From NCBI GenBank assembly GCA_947474675.1, contig CANJKA010000023.1, positions 1 to 40,506 on the forward strand: a DNA stretch of 40,506 nt. Reading direction: 5' to 3'. The DNA is from Flavobacteriales bacterium (lineage in GTDB: Bacteria; Bacteroidota; Bacteroidia; Flavobacteriales_D; Crocinitomicaceae). Position 1 is the first letter of the stretch; each line of letters begins with the position of its first letter. Below, in pieces: positions 35,059 to 40,506 of this stretch. The position numbers and the translations under genes are program-made. The notes beneath the pieces were generated by a model. It was not told the DNA's origin. It was given only the letters and a program-made list of their open reading frames with translations, and ran no database searches.

Positions 35059-36051
35059 TCAATGTGATCCTCTGGCAATGAATGTACAACTAACCATCAA
35101 ATGTTTTCCTGGATTGCTAGGATCTTTTAGCCTTTCTAACATTCTTAAAGATGTTTCTTTGCCAATTAAATCAATCGGTTGAAGAAGAGCTGTAATTGCT
35201 GGAGAAAAGTAAGAAAATGCCTCACTGTCATCAAAAGAAATAATTCGGACTTGCTTTGGAATTTCCATATTCAACTGTTTCAAAGAAGCTAATGTTTTTA
35301 AAGCAACTTTATTATTTAACGGCAAAAATGAATCAACTCCTGAGTCTAAAAGATCTTTAATTGCAGCTATAATTTCAGACTCTTCAGAAGGTAAATTAAC
35401 TAGAACATGTTCTATATTTCCTTTTTCACATCCTTTTACAGCACCGTTTATCCGAGAATTAATCGTAGAAATTGCATTTGAATGCTGAGAAATTATTGCT
35501 AATCTATTAGGTTTTACAGAAAACTTAGAAACTAATTTCTCTGCTTCTTTTTCATTGTTTATTCCTACAAAATCGGCATTTTCATCCCCAATTCTATCGG
35601 TAAAAACAAAAGGAATATGCGTAGATCTTAAAATAGGGATTAATGTTTCAATAGAATTACAAGGCGAAATAATCATTCCATCAATTGAACGTTGAATTAA
35701 TTCATTCAATAAAACACATTCCGCTTCAGGATTGTCATTTGAATTAACAATTAAAACATTATAACCTTGTTTGTATAATTCTTCTTGAATTGTTTTGCAT
35801 AATTCACCATAGAATGCATTAGAGATATCACCCACTAATAATCCAACTGTTTTAGTTTTACCATGACGTAAACCTTTGGCAAAAAAATTAGGCACGTACG
35901 CTAATTCTTTGGCTTTCGCATGAATTTTAGCTTGCATTCCTTTACTAATATGATATTCGTCTCCTTTACCATTTAAAACAAATGATACAGTAGCTTTTGA
36001 AACACCAAGGCTATTAGCTAAATCTGTTATGGACGTGCGTTTTTCTCTCAT
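35059..36051 (-). CDS. LacI family transcriptional regulator
   Basis: This 330-residue DNA-binding repressor or activator has an N-terminal helix-turn-helix (TSITDLANSLGVSKATVSFV, residues 6-25). A hinge helix region follows (YVPNFFAKGLRHGKTKTVGLL, about 52-72), then a periplasmic-binding-protein-like effector domain with the usual blocks (SNAFYGELCKTIQEEL, IDGMIISPC, ADFVGINNE, IISFDDSEAFSYFSPAITAL). Such regulators usually respond to sugars, but no sugar gene is nearby, so the effector and targets are unknown. It comes 17 nt after the M48 protease gene and probably belongs to the same transcript. The second barrel-GLPGLI pair is the next gene set downstream, 209 nt away. Confidence 0.93.
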   Translation of the reverse strand: MREKRTSITDLANSLGVSKATVSFVLNGKGDEYHISKGMQAKIHAKAKELAYVPNFFAKGLRHGKTKTVGLLVGDISNAFYGELCKTIQEELYKQGYNVLIVNSNDNPEAECVLLNELIQRSIDGMIISPCNSIETLIPILRSTHIPFVFTDRIGDENADFVGINNEKEAEKLVSKFSVKPNRLAIISQHSNAISTINSRINGAVKGCEKGNIEHVLVNLPSEESEIIAAIKDLLDSGVDSFLPLNNKVALKTLASLKQLNMEIPKQVRIISFDDSEAFSYFSPAITALLQPIDLIGKETSLRMLERLKDPSNPGKHLMVSCTFIARGSH

Positions 36052-36068
36052 TTTAGTATAGTGTCAAT

Positions 36069-36890
36069 TCATTTTGGTAATAAAGATACCATTTTTTTAT
36101 ATTCTGCAGCATAAGATTGTTTTCCTTGGCATCCTAACGTTATTTGGGAATTTAAGAAATGTTCAATTCTACCGTCAGGATTAGGATGTGTACTCATGAA
36201 TTCTGGTGGTCTTTTTCCATTTCCTGCCGCTTCAATTTTTTGAAAGAATCCTGCACCTCCAGCTGCATTGTATTGAGTTGGACAAAGATAAACAACAGAT
36301 TTTTCATCTGCTTCTGTTTCATGTTTACGAGAAAATTTTAATCCAACTATTGCACCTGTTAATTGATTTAGCAACGCTTTATCTCCTAATAAAATCTTTT
36401 GTATTACTTGAACACCAAACATGGTAGTCATCTGGCGAGTTGAATGACGTAAATCAGCATGTCCAATTTCATGTCCCATTACTCCTGCTAACTGATCTTC
36501 AGATTCCATAAATTTCAAGATTCCAGTATAGATATAAATATATCCTCCAGGAGTACAAAAAGCATTTAAAGTACTATCATCATGAATAATTCTTAATCTC
36601 CATTTGAAATCATCTTTGTGGGTTACTTTCCCTGAATTCAAAATATTATCTCTTATTTTATAAATATAAGAATAAACTTCTTTGTACTTAATTGAGTCTA
36701 ACAAGGGATATTCTCTTGAATTACTGTCAATTTCATGAGCTACTTTAAATCCTAAATCTTTGTCTTGTTGAACTGTAAATAAATTCAAACCTTTACTAGG
36801 TTCCGATTGATTTTTTGAACTTGCACATGCAACGATTATTGATACGACTACCAATAATATTGAAACTAATTTTAAATATTTGAATTTCAT
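36069..36890 (-). CDS. M48 family metalloprotease, lipoprotein
   Basis: A zinc protease of about 273 residues, with a lipoprotein signal (MKFKYLKLVSILLVVVSIIV, then C22) and the zinc motif HEIGH (H140, E141, H144) in VMGHEIGHADLRHS. The third ligand is probably the glutamate of the KHETEAD segment about 55 residues later. The PGGYIYIYTGIL segment before the motif is typical of M48 proteins of the BepA/LoiP kind, which act in the periplasm on misassembled outer-membrane proteins. I set the start at 36890, 4 nt after the stop of the preceding gene, because the earlier ATG at 36923 would give a poor signal peptide and a 29-nt overlap. Confidence 0.9.
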   Translation of the reverse strand: MKFKYLKLVSILLVVVSIIVACASSKNQSEPSKGLNLFTVQQDKDLGFKVAHEIDSNSREYPLLDSIKYKEVYSYIYKIRDNILNSGKVTHKDDFKWRLRIIHDDSTLNAFCTPGGYIYIYTGILKFMESEDQLAGVMGHEIGHADLRHSTRQMTTMFGVQVIQKILLGDKALLNQLTGAIVGLKFSRKHETEADEKSVVYLCPTQYNAAGGAGFFQKIEAAGNGKRPPEFMSTHPNPDGRIEHFLNSQITLGCQGKQSYAAEYKKMVSLLPK

Positions 36891-36894
36891 TTTT

Positions 36895-37539
36895 CTAATT
36901 TGGATAATAAAAATTGAGTACAAAGGTAATAAACAGACTTAAAAAATAACCTATTGCTAACTCTTTTGGAGAATGTTTTTCTAGGTATAAACGTGAACTC
37001 ATAACAATTCCAGAAACGATAATTACTAAGATTAAAATTCGATAATCAAAAATCATTTGTTCTTTTACATAGGCAAAAGTAAAACCTGTTAGTATTCCTA
37101 CTCCTGTAGCATGAAGACTTACTTTTAAATATTGATTTAAAACCAATAAAAAAGCAATTATTAATCCACCAGAAAGACACAGAGCATATACATATTTTGG
37201 CAATATAAATTGAACTGCGTTAAACGTATAAAATAGTAACAAACAAAAAATACTCATTAGGATCATCGGAATATTTCTTTCCTTTTTATCATCTAATTGT
37301 ACCGTTTTTATAATATTAAGTATTCTAAAAATTAAGTACATTAAAATTGGTGCTACAACTGTAAAAAGAAGATAATTCAACAGTATAGCAATTTTAAATT
37401 CAGGTTTTAATGCAAATAAAGTATTTCCATGACTGATATCAATAGGTAAAGAGGGAGAATACATTGCCAACAACAAAGCGTAGATTGGCATAAAAACAGG
37501 CATCAATACCCATGTTACTATTTGAGCGATTAATCTCAT
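36895..37539 (-). CDS. PAP2-like integral membrane protein
   Basis: A 214-residue protein with about six membrane helices. Three weak marks of the PAP2 phosphatase superfamily occur in the right order: KKERNIP (about residue 85) like the KxxxxxxRP motif, SLHATGVG like PSGH, and SRLYLEKHSPKELAIG like SRxxxxxHxxxD. The final aspartate is absent and the PSG is replaced by SLHATG, so catalytic activity is uncertain; it may be a divergent lipid phosphatase or an inactive member. Its ATG shares one base with the stop codon of rpoN (TAATG), and the M48 gene begins 4 nt after its end, so the three are tightly linked. Confidence 0.65.
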   Translation of the reverse strand: MRLIAQIVTWVLMPVFMPIYALLLAMYSPSLPIDISHGNTLFALKPEFKIAILLNYLLFTVVAPILMYLIFRILNIIKTVQLDDKKERNIPMILMSIFCLLLFYTFNAVQFILPKYVYALCLSGGLIIAFLLVLNQYLKVSLHATGVGILTGFTFAYVKEQMIFDYRILILVIIVSGIVMSSRLYLEKHSPKELAIGYFLSLFITFVLNFYYPN

Positions 37540-38993
37540 TACAATTCTTTTCTTAAGCGAGCTACTGGAATATTTAACTGCTCTCTGTATTTTGCAACCG
37601 TTCTTCTAGCAATATTATATCCTTTTTCCTTTAATAATTCAGTTAGCTTTTCATCCGTTAAAGGTTTCAATTTTTCTTCTCCTTCTATCGCTTCGGATAA
37701 AATCTTTTTCACTTCTCGAGTTGAAACTTCTTCACCAGCATCAGTAGAAAGTGATTCTGAGAAAAAATATTTTAATGCAAAAGTCCCGTGACCAGTTTGA
37801 ACATATTTACTGTTCGCGACACGAGAAACAGTTGAAATATCAAGACTAACAATTTCTGCAATATCCTTCAAAATCATTGGACGTAAATTGGTTTCATCAC
37901 CTGTCAAAAAGTATTCAAATTGATACATCATGATTGCATGCATCGTACTTAAAAGTGTGTTTTGGCGTTGTTTAATGGCATCAATAAACCACTTTGCCCC
38001 ATCCAATTTTTGCTTTACAAACATTACTGCTTCTTTATCGGCTTTAGATGTTTTAGCTCCTTCAGAATAAGTTCGAAGCATTGATTCATAATCGCGACTT
38101 ACCTTCAATTCAGGTGCATTTCTTCCATTTAGTGTCAAATCTAATTTCCCTTCTGATTCAACAATCATAAAATCGGGAATAATTTGTTGATGATTTTTTG
38201 GAGCTTCTTTCATTGAACCTCCAGGTTTTGGATTTAATCGAATAATTTCATCAATTGCTTCTTTTAAATCTTCATCAGATATTTCTAATTTCTTTTGAAT
38301 TTTATCGTAATGTTTCTTCGTGAATTCTTCGAAATGATCTTCTAGAATTTTTTTAGCTGTAAAGCGCGTAATGTCACCATCATGATTTCTAGTCATTTGA
38401 AGTAATAAACATTCACGTAAATTTCGAGCACCAATTCCAGCAGGATCTAATTCTTGAACTAAAAAAAGAACTGTCTCAACCTCTTTTTCAGTGGTTATAA
38501 TATTTGCTGAAAAAGCTAAATCATCCACTAACGCTTCTAATTCTCTATTCAAATAACCTGATTCATCTAAATTACCAATAATTGTATCAGCAATCATGAA
38601 TTGATCATCTGTTAGATCCAACAAATGTAATTGTTCAGTTAAACTTTGTTGAAATGATTGTTCACCTGATAATGGAACAACTCTTTCTTCATCGTCTTTA
38701 CTTGTATTATTCGCTTGTGTTTTATAATCCGCTGAATCTTCTTCGAAGTAATCTGAAATGTCGAAATCGTCATTATCATCTGAATCGCTTTCATCTGAAT
38801 CATTGTCGAAGTCTTCGTCAAAATCGTCTTCAGCGTCATCCGCTCCTTCTTCCAAAGCAGGATTTTCTTCCAATTCTTGTTTAATTCTTTGATCTAATTC
38901 CATGGTCGGAACTTGCAACAATTTCATCAACTGAATTTGTTGTGGAGATAATCGTTGTTCTAGTTTGTGAGCTAGATATTGTTTTAGAGCCAT
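37539..38993 (-). CDS. rpoN: RNA polymerase sigma-54 factor
   Basis: This 484-residue alternative sigma factor needs an AAA+ activator to open promoters. Region I is glutamine/leucine-rich (KQYLAHKLEQRLSPQQIQLMKLLQ). Region II is very acidic (about residues 49-90, almost all D, E and S). Region III contains the core-binding and DNA-binding parts, and the RpoN box ARRTVAKYR stands at 462-470, close to the C-terminus. All parts are complete. The downstream PAP2-like gene overlaps by one base. asnS lies 96 nt upstream on the same strand, with a G-rich repeat between. No activator gene is present in the window. Confidence 0.96.
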   Translation of the reverse strand: MALKQYLAHKLEQRLSPQQIQLMKLLQVPTMELDQRIKQELEENPALEEGADDAEDDFDEDFDNDSDESDSDDNDDFDISDYFEEDSADYKTQANNTSKDDEERVVPLSGEQSFQQSLTEQLHLLDLTDDQFMIADTIIGNLDESGYLNRELEALVDDLAFSANIITTEKEVETVLFLVQELDPAGIGARNLRECLLLQMTRNHDGDITRFTAKKILEDHFEEFTKKHYDKIQKKLEISDEDLKEAIDEIIRLNPKPGGSMKEAPKNHQQIIPDFMIVESEGKLDLTLNGRNAPELKVSRDYESMLRTYSEGAKTSKADKEAVMFVKQKLDGAKWFIDAIKQRQNTLLSTMHAIMMYQFEYFLTGDETNLRPMILKDIAEIVSLDISTVSRVANSKYVQTGHGTFALKYFFSESLSTDAGEEVSTREVKKILSEAIEGEEKLKPLTDEKLTELLKEKGYNIARRTVAKYREQLNIPVARLRKEL

Positions 38994-39046
38994 GTTTTTT
39001 GATGTTGAATTTTTAATGCTTGATGTTGGATGAAGTAGCTTTTGTT

Positions 39047-39082
39047 TCCCCCTTTGGAGGGGGGCAGGGGGGAGGAAAATCC
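39047..39082. repeat. G-rich intergenic repeat element
   Basis: A C5 run is followed by two G6 runs and flanking GG pairs (CCCCC, TTTGGA, GGGGGG, CA, GGGGGG, AGG), in otherwise AT-rich DNA. It can fold as a hairpin (CCCCC with GGGGG) or the plus strand may form a quadruplex. It lies between asnS and rpoN. It resembles G/C-tract repeats found between genes in flavobacterial genomes, from memory only. Confidence 0.6.
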
Positions 39083-39089
39083 CTAACTT

Positions 39090-40506
39090 TTAAAATTCTG
39101 CATTTTGTGGTGTTCTTGGGAAAGGAATTACGTCTCTAATATTTGTCATTCCAGTCACGAACATCACCATTCTTTCAAATCCTAAACCAAAACCTGCGTG
39201 AGGTACACTTCCGAATTTACGTGTATCCATATACCACCATAATTCTTCTTCATCGATGTTGAAAGCTGCACATTTTTCTTTCAAAATATCCATTCTTTCT
39301 TCTCTTTGAGATCCGCCTACGATTTCACCAATTCCTGGGAATAAAACGTCCATTGCTGCAACTGTTTTTCCATCATCGTTTTGACGCATGTAGAATGCTT
39401 TAATTTCAGCTGGGTAATCTGTTAAAATTACTGGACAGTTGAATTCTTTTTCTACTAAGTAACGTTCATGCTCACTTTGTAAATCAATTCCCCAAGCAAC
39501 ATCGTACTTGAATTTTTTCTTTTTGTAGTGATTTGAATTTAATAAAACTTCAATTGCTTCTGTATATGTTAAACGTTTGAAATCATTGTTTACTACAAAC
39601 TCTAAACGTTGAATTAATCCTAATTCGTTACGCTCATTTTGTGGTTTTTGAGTTTGTTCAGCAGCATCTCTTTCGTGTAAGAATTGCAAATCATCTGCAC
39701 AATTATCTAAAATATATTTACTCAAATATTTTAAGAATTCTTCCGTCAAATCCATGTTATCTTTCAAGTCATTGAACGCAACTTCAGGTTCAATCATCCA
39801 AAATTCTGCAAGGTGACGAGAAGTATTTGAGTTTTCAGCTCTAAATGTTGGACCAAAAGTATACACTTGACCTAAAGCTAATGCTGCTAATTCTGCTTCT
39901 AATTGTCCAGATACAGTTAAGTTTACTGCTTTACCGAAAAAGTCTTCTTTGTAATTTACTGTTCCATCTTCATTCAACGGAGGATTCAAAGGATCTAAGT
40001 TCGTAACTCTGAACATTTCTCCAGCACCTTCAGCATCTGATCCAGTAATAATTGGTGTGTTCAAATAGAAAAAACCTTTATCATTGAAAAATTTATGAAT
40101 TGCAAATGCCACATTGTGACGAATTCTAAATACAGCTCCAAAAACATTGGTTCTGAAACGTAAATGTGCTTGTTCACGCAAATAATCTAAACTATGCTTC
40201 TTCGGTTGCATTACTGTTTTCTGAATATCATCTGGATTTGCTTCACCTATAATTTCAATTTCAGAAACTTGGATTTCAACTGCCTGACCAGCACCTTGAG
40301 ATTCAACCAATATTCCTTTCAATCCAACTGCAGCTCCAGTTGTTATTTTTTTCAAAATTGCTTCATCAAAGTTTTCAGCTTCAACTACTGCTTGAATGGT
40401 TTTGATCGTCGATCCATCGTTCAATTGAATGAAACGATCATTACGGAATCCACGTACCCAACCTTTAACAATCAACTCTTTACCTATCATAGGTTGAGCA
40501 AAAACA
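39090..40506 (-). CDS. asnS: Asparaginyl-tRNA synthetase, N-terminus cut by the window edge
   Basis: A class II synthetase that charges tRNA-Asn. An N-terminal OB-fold anticodon-binding domain begins [20 protein letters not shown]. The catalytic core has motif 2 ([21 protein letters not shown]) and motif 3 ([15 protein letters not shown]), and it ends [16 protein letters not shown]. An ATG at 40490 would give 466 residues, but the frame stays open to the window edge at 40506 (residues FAQP precede that methionine), and members of this family usually have about 10-15 residues before the [11 protein letters not shown] segment. I therefore annotate it as partial. The genes downstream (rpoN onward) are on the same strand. 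Confidence 0.95.
   Translation of the reverse strand, partial: VFAQPMIGKELIVKGWVRGFRNDRFIQLNDGSTIKTIQAVVEAENFDEAILKKITTGAAVGLKGILVESQGAGQAVEIQVSEIEIIGEANPDDIQKTVMQPKKHSLDYLREQAHLRFRTNVFGAVFRIRHNVAFAIHKFFNDKGFFYLNTPIITGSDAEGAGEMFRVTNLDPLNPPLNEDGTVNYKEDFFGKAVNLTVSGQLEAELAALALGQVYTFGPTFRAENSNTSRHLAEFWMIEPEVAFNDLKDNMDLTEEFLKYLSKYILDNCADDLQFLHERDAAEQTQKPQNERNELGLIQRLEFVVNNDFKRLTYTEAIEVLLNSNHYKKKKFKYDVAWGIDLQSEHERYLVEKEFNCPVILTDYPAEIKAFYMRQNDDGKTVAAMDVLFPGIGEIVGGSQREERMDILKEKCAAFNIDEEELWWYMDTRKFGSVPHAGFGLGFERMVMFVTGMTNIRDVIPFPRTPQNAEF

Overview
The window looks like a chromosomal piece of a Bacteroidota bacterium, most likely from the Flavobacteriia. The DNA is AT-rich. Several promoters match the Bacteroidota -7 consensus TAnnTTTG rather than the sigma-70 form. 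There are GLPGLI-family proteins, OMP_b-brl_3 / TonB-type outer-membrane barrels with CarboxypepD_reg-like N-termini, a CusA/CzcA-TolC fusion and an HYC_CC_PP-type protein, all typical of this phylum. The genus cannot be fixed from sequence reading alone. I see no phage, transposase, CRISPR array or rRNA.

Layout. 1-2420: Tat-exported phospholipase C. 2429-4798: a block bounded by an inverted pair of 30-nt repeats, holding a small membrane protein coupled to a DUF1059 protein and a periplasmic amidohydrolase-like protein that lacks the usual metal ligands. 4805-6853: a solitary paaZ. 7066-8082: a DUF7793-like protein and acireductone dioxygenase (methionine salvage). 8140-9852 (minus): a rhodanese and a histidine kinase. 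10019-16569 (plus): a heavy-metal efflux operon (small exported protein, RND pump fused to a TolC-like outer-membrane factor, lipoprotein adaptor, four-helix membrane protein), closed by a clear terminator. 16719-18272: a second histidine kinase. 18364-19719 (minus): thyA-folA. 19924-25538 (minus): an unknown membrane protein, the first GLPGLI / outer-membrane barrel pair and a lipoprotein. 25778-25850: initiator tRNA-fMet with its own promoter and terminator, then serS. 27375-30632 (minus): a three-gene copper-type uptake cluster (HYC_CC_PP protein, TonB-dependent receptor, HMA metallochaperone). 30724-31317: nfu. 31381-34849 (minus): the second GLPGLI / barrel pair. 35059-40506 (minus): asnS (cut by the window edge), rpoN, a PAP2-like membrane protein, an M48 lipoprotein protease and a LacI-type regulator, almost without gaps.

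How the genes work together. Two metal systems lie about 11 kb apart: an efflux system whose transmembrane motif is CzcA-like (Zn/Co/Cd/Ni type), and an uptake/handling set with paired cysteines. The GLPGLI / barrel module occurs twice on the same strand with strong sequence similarity, so it appears to be a locally duplicated two-gene envelope system of unknown function. This is the best candidate here for an undescribed system.

Intergenic DNA is rich in small repeats: a family of 20-22-nt palindromes at three sites, a 12-bp minisatellite, a 7-bp tandem repeat, a G-rich element and a duplicated tRNA leader. Except where stated, promoters were judged only by match to the -7 motif.
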